Shown here: positions 33,748-41,143 of the stretch, piece after piece
Position numbering within the stretch: position 1 is the stretch's first letter
Layout: the number at the start of each line of letters is the position of its first letter
From: Oceanobacillus caeni
GTDB taxonomy: Bacteria > Bacillota > Bacilli > Bacillales > Amphibacillaceae
NCBI RefSeq assembly: GCF_019037185.1
Contig: NZ_JAHHXM010000026.1
Location: 1-51,061, forward strand
DNA length: 51,061 nucleotides
Direction: 5' to 3'
Translations under genes and position numbers: made by a program
Notes under the pieces: model-generated
What the model saw: only the letters and a program-made list of their open reading frames with translations
Databases searched by the model: none
Told to the model about the DNA's origin: nothing

Positions 33748-35427
33748 TTAAAATGCGCCAGAACCTCCACCACCTCCACCAACACCTGTACCAGTACCCG
33801 GTGTAACTGTTGACGATTGGGCAGAAATTTCGGTTGCTGAATGAAAGCTTGTGGTAGCCGAACTAGATATGGCCAAAAGTAAGAACATGTTTGTTGGACT
33901 AGCCAAAGAGTCATTCATCGCATAGATCAACGATTTGTTTTTTTCTATTAATTTATTATCATTTAATCCCGTGCAAAAGATAAGCGCACGCTCTTTGTCA
34001 TCATCTGGCCATGTGTCCCAAGTGTGTGATGTTGTTGTTTCAAATTTCTCCTTTAACTGTTTCCATTGATTTTTAATGGTATATCCCTTTACTGTCATTG
34101 GGCGATAGGTGATCGAAAACATAAATAACGCTCCCATTAATATAGCAAATAAGAAAAACCACATATATAATTCATGAATAATGAAGATAATCATTATTGA
34201 AATACATAAGAAGCCAACTATTCCTGTCAACCAACGGAGTTTTAACTTTTTCTCAGTTAAGCCGTGAGAGTGAATCTCTTCTTTTACTAGCGTTAGCCAA
34301 TGCCGTATTTGATTTTGGAGGCTTTGTTGATTTTTACCTTTATTAACATACTCATCCAATTTTTCGAATGTAAATACACCGTTTTTTCCCACTTTATCAA
34401 ATAAGAAGTGGATAAGGTGGTCCTCATGATGGTAGTCTGTCATTGGATTGAATAAATGATAATTATCCTCTTTTTTCTTTTGTATATTTCCCTTTCTCAC
34501 AAGGTCCATTAGCCCTACTGTTAGCATTTCTGCATATGGAATAGAATTATTTCGATAAAAGTAAACCGTTGCTGGCATACTCATTACTTGTTTAGGGACA
34601 AAGGAATAAAAGGAATTTTTACGTTGTGCTTCTAGAGCAATGTGTTGGCGTTTCCTCCAAGCAGAGAATAATAAAACCAACAAATAGAGTGTGAAAGCCG
34701 TGAATAGGTAAGGAGCTATCCTACTTAGCCCTTCTTTTCGATTTTCGAAGGCTACTTGTTTGTCAATCATTGCTTGTTTTTCTAATAATAGTTTTTCACG
34801 AATCGGAACGTTATTGTGTACAGGGGCAGTTGGAAATAATTCCTGATCATAGGCGACACGGATATCTCCTTTTTCGCCATTATCTACCATTCCCATTTGA
34901 AAAATTACCGTTCCATTATCCTCCATATGTTCCGTGCCTTCTGCTTCGTCATAACCTATGGCAATGGCATCATCGGTTTCTTGAGGTGGGTGAACATAGA
35001 TGGTTAGATTTTCGTAATCTGACTCATTACTCGTATCAAAGAAGGGCCAATAAAATTGAGCCATATCAGAATATACTTCGATCCCATTCTCAATCAAATA
35101 GGAAAGCTCAATCGTTATCATTTCATTTTTCCCGGTACGGTAAATCTTATATGTTTCTCCTTCTTGTTCCATCTTTAAAGGTGATCCATTTTCTGTGGCT
35201 TCAAAATTCGTGATGGAAGTTCCATCCTGTGGAATAAGACTACGTATGATTCCATTAAACTTTCCGTCAAATTCATATGTGTGAGTCTCCCTTACTTGTA
35301 CACTACCATTCTCTTTTAGATAGGCATGAATATCGGATTGGTTGATGGAAAAATCAACTGCGAATACTTGTAATGGAAAAAGAAGTGTGGCCATGGCTAT
35401 AAAAAGAAATCCAAATGTTTTTTTCAT
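33748..35427 (-). CDS. DUF2207 domain membrane protein
   Basis: A signal peptide (FGFLFIAMATLLFPLQVFA) leads into an extracellular DUF2207 domain (SINQSDIHAYLKENGSVQV, with the T-Y-E-F segment typical of the family). A membrane segment near 245-265, a large cytoplasmic part, two close helices near 400-440 and a glycine-rich tail (GTGTGVGGGGGGSGAF) follow. DUF2207 proteins are widespread in Firmicutes and have no established function. I chose ATG 35427 because AGGGGGA lies about 5 bases upstream. It is transcribed alone on the minus strand. Confidence 0.85.
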   Translation of the reverse strand: MKKTFGFLFIAMATLLFPLQVFAVDFSINQSDIHAYLKENGSVQVRETHTYEFDGKFNGIIRSLIPQDGTSITNFEATENGSPLKMEQEGETYKIYRTGKNEMITIELSYLIENGIEVYSDMAQFYWPFFDTSNESDYENLTIYVHPPQETDDAIAIGYDEAEGTEHMEDNGTVIFQMGMVDNGEKGDIRVAYDQELFPTAPVHNNVPIREKLLLEKQAMIDKQVAFENRKEGLSRIAPYLFTAFTLYLLVLLFSAWRKRQHIALEAQRKNSFYSFVPKQVMSMPATVYFYRNNSIPYAEMLTVGLMDLVRKGNIQKKKEDNYHLFNPMTDYHHEDHLIHFLFDKVGKNGVFTFEKLDEYVNKGKNQQSLQNQIRHWLTLVKEEIHSHGLTEKKLKLRWLTGIVGFLCISIMIIFIIHELYMWFFLFAILMGALFMFSITYRPMTVKGYTIKNQWKQLKEKFETTTSHTWDTWPDDDKERALIFCTGLNDNKLIEKNKSLIYAMNDSLASPTNMFLLLAISSSATTSFHSATEISAQSSTVTPGTGTGVGGGGGGSGAF

Positions 35428-35689
35428 AAAATTCCCCCTAGTTTTCCTACTATACATACGATTGAAAGAAGAAGAGGTTTCATTAAAGTCACGGAGCCAG
35501 ATTCCATGTCTTGATAATAACGGATAAGTTTGTAGGTCTATATACCTGTGTTTTTAATTTTATCCCCTTACATAATCCCATTGTCCTATGTTATAGTGTT
35601 TTAGAATGAATTTTTTCCATGGAATTCCAGTTGGAGGGTGTAAAAGTTCATATAAAAAATATTTATTTAGAAAGGTGTTGGTGAGAAGA

Positions 35690-36262
35690 GTGAGAAGAAG
35701 TTGGACTTCGGATGAAATTACATATTTAAAAGATAATGTAGGTTTATATAAACTTACAACGATTGCCCAAAATCTAGATCGTTCTTATGAATCTGTGAGG
35801 GTTAAGATGACGAGAATTTATCTATCAAATACAAAATCACAGACGGGTTATCTCACATTTCACGAATTGGCTACACTTTTAAAGGTAGATCGAAATACTG
35901 TCAAGGGCTGGGCGGAGAATCATAACTTACCATACTTCAAAAAAGCCACAAGAGCACGTAAATATTTCTATTTTGTAGATCCGTCTGATTTTTGGGAATG
36001 GGCAGAGCAACATAAAGATAAAGTTCAATTTTCCGATATTGATCCCCACAGCATCCCCCCTGAACCGGAATGGGTAGAGAACGAAAGAAGGAAGGATAAG
36101 TGTACTACGAAGAAAAGGCGTTATCAAAAATGGACAACGAAAGAGGAAACCTTACTTATAAAGTTACGTGAGAAGGGGTTATCTTATAAAGAAATTGGGG
36201 AACAAATGGGGAGGACTGCCATTAGTGTTGAACGGCGATATAAAAGGATTTTGGGAAAATAG
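35690..36262 (+). CDS. DNA-binding protein with two Myb/SANT-like domains and a central HTH
   Basis: Domains: an N-terminal Myb/SANT-like helix bundle (RRSWTSDEITYLKDNVGLYK, then SVRVKMTRI), a middle helix-turn-helix of excisionase/MerR type (LTFHELATLLKVDRNTVKGW) with a wing FYFVDPSDFWEW, and a C-terminal Myb/SANT-like repeat (KWTTKEETLLIKLREKGLSY, then GRTAISVERRYKRIL). GTG 35690 is the best start, since GGTGAG lies 5 bases upstream and the protein then begins just before the first domain. The frame stays open back to 35606 without a ribosome site. It is likely a transcription factor or phage/plasmid-derived regulator. No target is evident. Confidence 0.7.
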   Translation: MRRSWTSDEITYLKDNVGLYKLTTIAQNLDRSYESVRVKMTRIYLSNTKSQTGYLTFHELATLLKVDRNTVKGWAENHNLPYFKKATRARKYFYFVDPSDFWEWAEQHKDKVQFSDIDPHSIPPEPEWVENERRKDKCTTKKRRYQKWTTKEETLLIKLREKGLSYKEIGEQMGRTAISVERRYKRILGK

Positions 36263-36277
36263 GTTGAAAGATTAAAG

Positions 36278-36312
36278 AGGTCAATTCCGTATAAAGGGAA
36301 TTGACCTTTAAT
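36278..36312 (+). terminator. Terminator of the Myb/SANT-like gene
   Basis: AGGTCAATTCC (36278-36288) pairs perfectly with GGAATTGACCT (36297-36307) through an 8-base loop, followed by TTAATTT. Confidence 0.85.
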
Positions 36313-36420
36313 TTCACTATTATATTTTGATTGCTGAAATCTAGGAAATGTACCGACAAGCAGCTGTAATTCCCCTGAATGTGCGATAGCTGTCCATTTA
36401 ATCGTGCCGTGATCATTCAC
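36310..36420 (-). pseudogene. YolD-like gene remnant
   Basis: From GTG 36420 the minus strand reads MNDHGTIKWTAIAHSGELQL, close to the N-terminus of YolD-like proteins (D-R-G-x-I-K-W-x-A-M-x-x-x-E-H). It soon loses similarity and runs into the terminator of the neighbouring gene. YolD-like genes usually lie near Y-family DNA polymerases, and none is here. It is probably a truncated relic. Confidence 0.4.
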
Positions 36421-36713
36421 TTCTCACATCATACACACCCTTTATTAGAATATTGATTATAACACCAAAATAATAAATGGATGTTAGAACAATCACAAAA
36501 ACTAATGGTGTTTAAATCAATAAAATGATGGTTTATTGCATGCATGTAGTCATGTTGGTCATGTCACTTTGGAACAGAAGTAAATCTGTAATACACCCAA
36601 AAGTTAGATGTCTACTCTAACTTTTGGGGGGAGCGTACTATGCTTGTGTCTCCTCCCGTTCTATGGGATAATAAAACCACTGTTTAAAAATGCAACAAAC
36701 GAGGTGTGTTCTG
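36421..36713. other. Intergenic region with an IS-end-like inverted repeat
   Basis: About 290 bases. A perfect 12-bp inverted repeat CCCAAAAGTTAG / CTAACTTTTGGG (36596?-36607 exact arms 36596-36607 and 36617-36628) with a 9-base loop lies here. It has no T-run on either side, so it is not a normal terminator. The arm sequence resembles ends of IS3-family elements, suggesting a relic of paired ends. The ribosome site GAGGTG of the next gene is at about 36701-36706. Confidence 0.45.
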
Positions 36714-38444
36714 ATGATAAAAGCACTTTTTATTGCTCCCTATACAGGGTTAGCGGAAACGGTTAAAAAGACCAATGTTCCTAATGATTTTGATATAGAT
36801 GTTGAGGTTGCTAACCTAGAAGATGCGATTGATATTGCTGAACGTGCCGAAAAGGACAAGTATGACATAATCATAAGTCGTGGTGGTACCGCCTCGCTGA
36901 TTCAGGAAATTGTATCCATTCCAGTTATTCATGTCGATATTAGTGGGTATGATTTGCTTCGTGTTTTTACGTTTATTCGGGAAATGAATGAAGGGGTGGC
37001 ACTTGTAGGGTTTGAAAACATTACCCGAGGTGCTGGGATATTGTGTAATATAATGGAATACGATGTCCAAGTGGTTACTGTGAAAAATAGCAATGACGTG
37101 GTCCCAACATTGGAAAAGTTGAAGAACCAAGGATTTACCGTTGTACTAGGAGATACGATTACGATACAGGAAGCGGAAAAAATAGGTTTACGGGGGATAT
37201 TAATTACGTCTGGAAAAGAAGCTGTTATGGATGCGTATGATGAGGCTAGGCGGTTATACCGTTTATTTAAAGGTGTAACAAGACAAATAAATGAATATCA
37301 TCATATCTTACAATCCCTGCCATTCCCGTTTGTTTTAGTTAATAATGAGAAAGAAATTTTGGATAAAAATAGTTTATTTGATAATGAACTCCTTCAACAT
37401 AATGTGTTGATTCCTGATGTTTGGAAAGTTGTGAAGCGTGTTTTAGAACGTGGACAAAATGAATGGGCTGAAATAGAAGGGGAATCTAAAGGATATGTGG
37501 TACAGGTTTTTCCTGTTAAAGAGAAATTGATGGCAGGAATTATTGTACACTCCTCCTTTAAATTAGTTAAGAAAAGTTATCAAATCAATCACTGTTCTGC
37601 TCGTTTACCAATTATTGGTGACAGTCGTCAGGCGGAAAGTTTGCGGAGTAATTTAAATAAATATGCATTGACGGATGTCCCTATTATGATTGTGGGCGAA
37701 GCCGGAACAGGGAAAAGCACGATAGCTCAGGCTATACATTTTGAACGATTTGGACAGGATCATCCCATTGTTTTTGTGTGGGGGAACCGTTTAAATGATT
37801 TGGAGTGGGAAGAGCTCAACCGTACATTGTTCAAGATACAGAAAGGGACTCTTCTTATCAAGAACATAGAAGAACTTTCCAAACAAACACAGTATAAATT
37901 ATTGGATCTTTTAAATCAAATTCCAGGAAAAATAAAAGTAATCTCTTTAGTAAATTATGCCTTGGATTCCAAGGTTCAACAAGGACAATTTCTTAAGGAA
38001 TTATATGAAAAACTATCTAACCTTCCTTTGTACGTAGTTCCATTAAGAGAAAGGAAAGGGGATATCGCAACATTTATAGGCTATTTTCTATCCGATTTTC
38101 ATGCAGAAAGTGGAAATGAAACATTAGGTATGAAAAAAGAAGCGATGGATTATTTGAAACAATTTGATTGGCCAGGGAACTTTACCCAGTTGAAAAATGT
38201 GATTAATGAATTAAGTATGACGACTTCAGATTTATATATAGAACTGAATCATGTAATAGACGTTCTGTCACATTTAGAAACAGGAGATACTGTTGAAGAA
38301 AATGTACCAAGTAACCAAACATTAGAAGAAATAGAAAAAGTGGTTATTAGAAAAGTGCTTGAAGAAGAGAATCATAATCAAACCAAAGCGGCGAAACGAC
38401 TAGGGATTAGTCGAACGACATTATGGAGAAAATTAAATTCATAG
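36714..38444 (+). CDS. PrpR-type regulator with an AAA+ domain lacking GAFTGA
   Basis: An N-terminal PrpR_N receptor domain (about 1-180: AERAEKDKYDIIISRGGTAS, IPVIHVDISGYDLLR), a linker, an AAA+ domain with GEAGTGKST (about 328-336) and a Fis-type helix-turn-helix (NQTKAAKRLGISRTTLWRKL) at the C-terminus. The GAFTGA loop that contacts sigma-54 is absent and Walker B is degraded (TLLIKNIEEL), so it probably acts with sigma-A. I chose ATG 36714, with GAGGTG 7 bases upstream. It precedes a KdgT permease and an acid-sugar kinase, which it likely controls in response to their substrate. Confidence 0.83.
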   Translation: MIKALFIAPYTGLAETVKKTNVPNDFDIDVEVANLEDAIDIAERAEKDKYDIIISRGGTASLIQEIVSIPVIHVDISGYDLLRVFTFIREMNEGVALVGFENITRGAGILCNIMEYDVQVVTVKNSNDVVPTLEKLKNQGFTVVLGDTITIQEAEKIGLRGILITSGKEAVMDAYDEARRLYRLFKGVTRQINEYHHILQSLPFPFVLVNNEKEILDKNSLFDNELLQHNVLIPDVWKVVKRVLERGQNEWAEIEGESKGYVVQVFPVKEKLMAGIIVHSSFKLVKKSYQINHCSARLPIIGDSRQAESLRSNLNKYALTDVPIMIVGEAGTGKSTIAQAIHFERFGQDHPIVFVWGNRLNDLEWEELNRTLFKIQKGTLLIKNIEELSKQTQYKLLDLLNQIPGKIKVISLVNYALDSKVQQGQFLKELYEKLSNLPLYVVPLRERKGDIATFIGYFLSDFHAESGNETLGMKKEAMDYLKQFDWPGNFTQLKNVINELSMTTSDLYIELNHVIDVLSHLETGDTVEENVPSNQTLEEIEKVVIRKVLEEENHNQTKAAKRLGISRTTLWRKLNS

Positions 38445-38463
38445 AGCAATAAAAAGAAGAGAT

Positions 38464-38483
38464 GGGAGACTGTCTCCTTTTTT
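38464..38483 (+). terminator. Terminator after the PrpR-type regulator
   Basis: A compact hairpin GGAGA-CTG-TCTCC is followed by TTTTTTAT, and the upstream A-rich side extends the pairing. It separates the regulator from the kdgT transcript. Confidence 0.8.
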
Positions 38484-38588
38484 ATTTGTTTAAAAATGTA
38501 ACGAAAATATCTTTATTGAGATCATTCAATAGGTTCGTTTTTTATAAATAGTGTTGCAATATATATATTTTTAGTATAGAATTGCTTA

Positions 38589-38633
38589 TGCAAACGCTTA
38601 ATAAAATAATAATCGTTACATAATTAAACGATT
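38589..38633 (+). promoter_or_regulatory. Control region of kdgT: cre-like site and inverted repeat
   Basis: TGCAAACGCTTAAT (38589-38602) matches much of the CcpA consensus but has three mismatches. AATCGTT (38611-38617) and AACGATT (38627-38633) form a 7-bp inverted repeat with a 9-base spacer just before the ribosome site, a candidate operator for the regulator upstream. No -24/-12 promoter is present, in line with the missing GAFTGA motif. Confidence 0.45.
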
Positions 38634-38654
38634 CGTATAAAAGGGGAGATATTT

Positions 38655-39641
38655 ATGAAAATTAAAGCTACATTAGAAAAGATTCCAGGTGGTATGATGG
38701 TTGTTCCATTGTTGCTTGCTGCAACAATCAATACGTTTGCGCCGGATTTATTAAGGATAGGAAACTTTACAGAAGCGTTATTTGTGGATGGAGCAAGTAC
38801 ATTAATCGCTTTGTTCTTACTATTTACAGGTGCACAAATTAACCTAAAAAACGTAGGGGTTAGTCTTGGGAAAGGGGCAACCCTCTTATTAACGAAATGG
38901 GTTGTTGGTGCAATTGTTGGTTTAATTGCGTTTATGTTTGCTGGTGATGATGGACTATGGTTGGGACTTGCACCAATTGCCATTATTGCTGCGATGACCA
39001 ATAGTAATGGTGGTTTATATGTTGCGTTAGTTGGACAGTACGGAGATAAGACAGACCGTGCGGCGTATTCTTTATTGGCATTAAATGACGGTCCGTTTTT
39101 AACGATGGTTGCATTAGCTATTTTTGGCGCAATGGGATTTGTTGATGGTATGTTCTCCATTGTTTCCTTTATTTCCGTATTATTACCAATCGTTATTGGT
39201 ATGGTTTTAGGTAATCTAGACGAGGATATGCGCGACTTCTTTAATCAAGGAAGTTCTGTACTAATTCCATTTTTTGCATTTGCATTAGGAATGGGAATTA
39301 ACTTTGAGAGCATTATCGAAGGTGGATTATCCGGTATTATAGTTGGTTTATTAACTGTATTTGTTACTGGTACTGCGGGTTACTTTGTATTTAAAGCTAT
39401 GAAATGGAATCCGATTGCTGGCGTTGCTGAAGGATCCACAGCTGGTAATGCTGTAGCAACACCTGCTGCTATCGCTGCAGCTAGCTCTGCATTTGCTGCA
39501 AATGTTGAACTTGCAACTGTTCAAGTTGCTGCATCTGTAGTGACAACGGCCATTTTACTACCTATTTATCTTGGATTTCTTGTGAAAAGACTGGAGAAAA
39601 AAGGTATTCGAGTGCCAGATGATTATGTGGTCGATAAGTAA
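38655..39641 (+). CDS. kdgT: 2-keto-3-deoxygluconate permease (KdgT family)
   Basis: A 328-residue, about 10-segment membrane protein. It begins KATLEKIPGGMMVVPLLLAA, the usual KdgT start, and has TNSNGGLYVALVGQYGD (about 114-130) and a C-terminal EGSTAGNAVATPAAIAAAS (about 258-276), characteristic of the family. E. coli KdgT imports KDG by proton symport. The neighbouring kinase belongs to the DUF1537 acid-sugar kinases, not to KDG kinases, so the real cargo may be a four-carbon sugar acid or a related compound. Confidence 0.87.
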   Translation: MKIKATLEKIPGGMMVVPLLLAATINTFAPDLLRIGNFTEALFVDGASTLIALFLLFTGAQINLKNVGVSLGKGATLLLTKWVVGAIVGLIAFMFAGDDGLWLGLAPIAIIAAMTNSNGGLYVALVGQYGDKTDRAAYSLLALNDGPFLTMVALAIFGAMGFVDGMFSIVSFISVLLPIVIGMVLGNLDEDMRDFFNQGSSVLIPFFAFALGMGINFESIIEGGLSGIIVGLLTVFVTGTAGYFVFKAMKWNPIAGVAEGSTAGNAVATPAAIAAASSAFAANVELATVQVAASVVTTAILLPIYLGFLVKRLEKKGIRVPDDYVVDK

Positions 39642-39670
39642 TTCATAAAAGCTGAGGGTGATGGAACAAC

Positions 39671-40963
39671 ATGGATAGACCGATAGGAATTATTGCGGAT
39701 GATTTGACAGGTGCAAATGATAGTGGAATTCAATTAACGATGAAGGGAATCCATACATCGGTTTACTTTGAAATTCCAACTCATCATCATCATTTATCAA
39801 GTGGGATTGTGATTGACACGAATTCTCGAGCGTTATTAAAGGAAGAAGCTGTTTCCGCTGCGAAACACGCTTCCTTGTTTTTAAAAGAAGCTGGATATAA
39901 CCATATTTATAAAAAAATGGATTCTACATTAAGAGGACATACAGGGTTAGAGTTAAAGGCAATTAGGGAAGTTTTTGATCCTGAATATGTTGTTGTTGCT
40001 CCGGCGTTTCCGGCGCTTGGTCGAACAACAAAGGATGGAATACATTATGTAAATGGGGAGAAAATAGTGGATACGGAATTTTCCAAGGATCCAAAACACC
40101 CTGTTACAACTTCTTTTATTCCAGCTTTACTTGAAAATGAAACGAAAGAGCCAATTGGTCAATTAACAAGGGCGGACTATGAGAAAGACTCGTCCAAATT
40201 TCAAGAAAAGCTAAAGTCTTGGAAAGATCGTGGCGTAACGTATATTGTTTGCGATGCGGAAACACAGGATGATTTACGAATGGCTGCAAAACGTATCGCC
40301 TCCATATCCAAAAATGTGATATGGGCAGGATCTGCTGGGTTAGCAGAAGTGCTTCCAGAAGTACTGGGATTCGGTCAACAGGTTGGGGAGCAAGAATTTT
40401 CAATATCTCAACAAGTTATGACCGTTTGTGGTAGCCTGTCGCAAGTAACACAAAATCAAGTCAAATATGCTGCGAAGCAATCTAATATCACGGCTGTTGA
40501 GGTAAATACGGTAGAAATATTTACTGAAGAATGGGATATACATAAGAATCACTATATAAAAGAATGTCTAACTGGATTACGCCAAGGAAATGATATTGTT
40601 CTTTTCGTGCCTTCGAATGAAACGATTCGACAAGTAGTGAAACAGGTTGGAAACAGTTTAGAGCTAACTGGTAACCAAATTGGGGAAAAGATATCTCACG
40701 CATTAGGAGAACTTACTGTTAGAGTAGCGGAAGAAGCGGAGCAACTCACTGGTTTTGTACTTACAGGTGGGGATACGGCAAAAGATATTTCTCGTCAATT
40801 GGGTGGTATCGGTTTTCAGTTGGTGAAACAGATAGAAGCGGGAATTCCATTAGGATCTTTAATTGGAACTGAAAAGGAATATTTCGCGGTAACGAAAGCT
40901 GGTGCATTTGGGAAAGAAGATTCTATTTATCGTGCTATGCAAGAATTAAAGGGAGTTCGGTGA
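39671..40963 (+). CDS. Four-carbon acid sugar kinase family protein (DUF1537)
   Basis: The 430-residue protein has the DUF1537 N-terminal motif IIADDLTGANDSGIQL (about 7-22) and IYKKMDSTLRGHTGLEL (about 80-96). AGSAGLAEVLP is near 220, and the C-terminal nucleotide-binding domain has FVLTGGDTAKDI (about 357-368). Members phosphorylate threonate, erythronate or 3-oxo-tetronates. Family partners such as PdxA2 or OtnC are not adjacent, so the pathway must be completed elsewhere or differ. It is 29 bases after kdgT and shares its control region. Its product is uncertain among acid-sugar phosphates. Confidence 0.85.
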   Translation: MDRPIGIIADDLTGANDSGIQLTMKGIHTSVYFEIPTHHHHLSSGIVIDTNSRALLKEEAVSAAKHASLFLKEAGYNHIYKKMDSTLRGHTGLELKAIREVFDPEYVVVAPAFPALGRTTKDGIHYVNGEKIVDTEFSKDPKHPVTTSFIPALLENETKEPIGQLTRADYEKDSSKFQEKLKSWKDRGVTYIVCDAETQDDLRMAAKRIASISKNVIWAGSAGLAEVLPEVLGFGQQVGEQEFSISQQVMTVCGSLSQVTQNQVKYAAKQSNITAVEVNTVEIFTEEWDIHKNHYIKECLTGLRQGNDIVLFVPSNETIRQVVKQVGNSLELTGNQIGEKISHALGELTVRVAEEAEQLTGFVLTGGDTAKDISRQLGGIGFQLVKQIEAGIPLGSLIGTEKEYFAVTKAGAFGKEDSIYRAMQELKGVR

Positions 40964-41101
40964 AAATCGATTGTTTGGATAAGGTGAAGAAGAGGGACAT
41001 TTGACTGTCACTCTGGATATAAATCTTTTTGTACATAAGTTTTTTTCATAATAAATATAGTTCTATGAAATTCAACGTATATTTTTATATAATGCTATAA
41101 A

Positions 41102-41136
41102 ACAGTAGACCAGTTTTGCTAGTCTACTGTCTTTTT
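41102..41136. terminator. Terminator between the kinase and the PIG-L gene
   Basis: ACAGTAGAC (41102-41110) pairs perfectly with GTCTACTGT (41122-41130), with a TTTTT run after it and A-rich sequence before. It can serve both convergent genes. Confidence 0.85.
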
Positions 41137-41143
41137 ATCTAAC

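Noticed and set aside
34770-35213. 147-codon open frame opposite the DUF2207 gene
   Set aside because: It is antisense to a well-supported gene, has no ribosome site and an atypical composition rich in histidine and leucine.
38541-38654. Sigma-54 promoter before kdgT
   Set aside because: A TTGCA is present near 38551 but no TGGCA lies at the needed distance.
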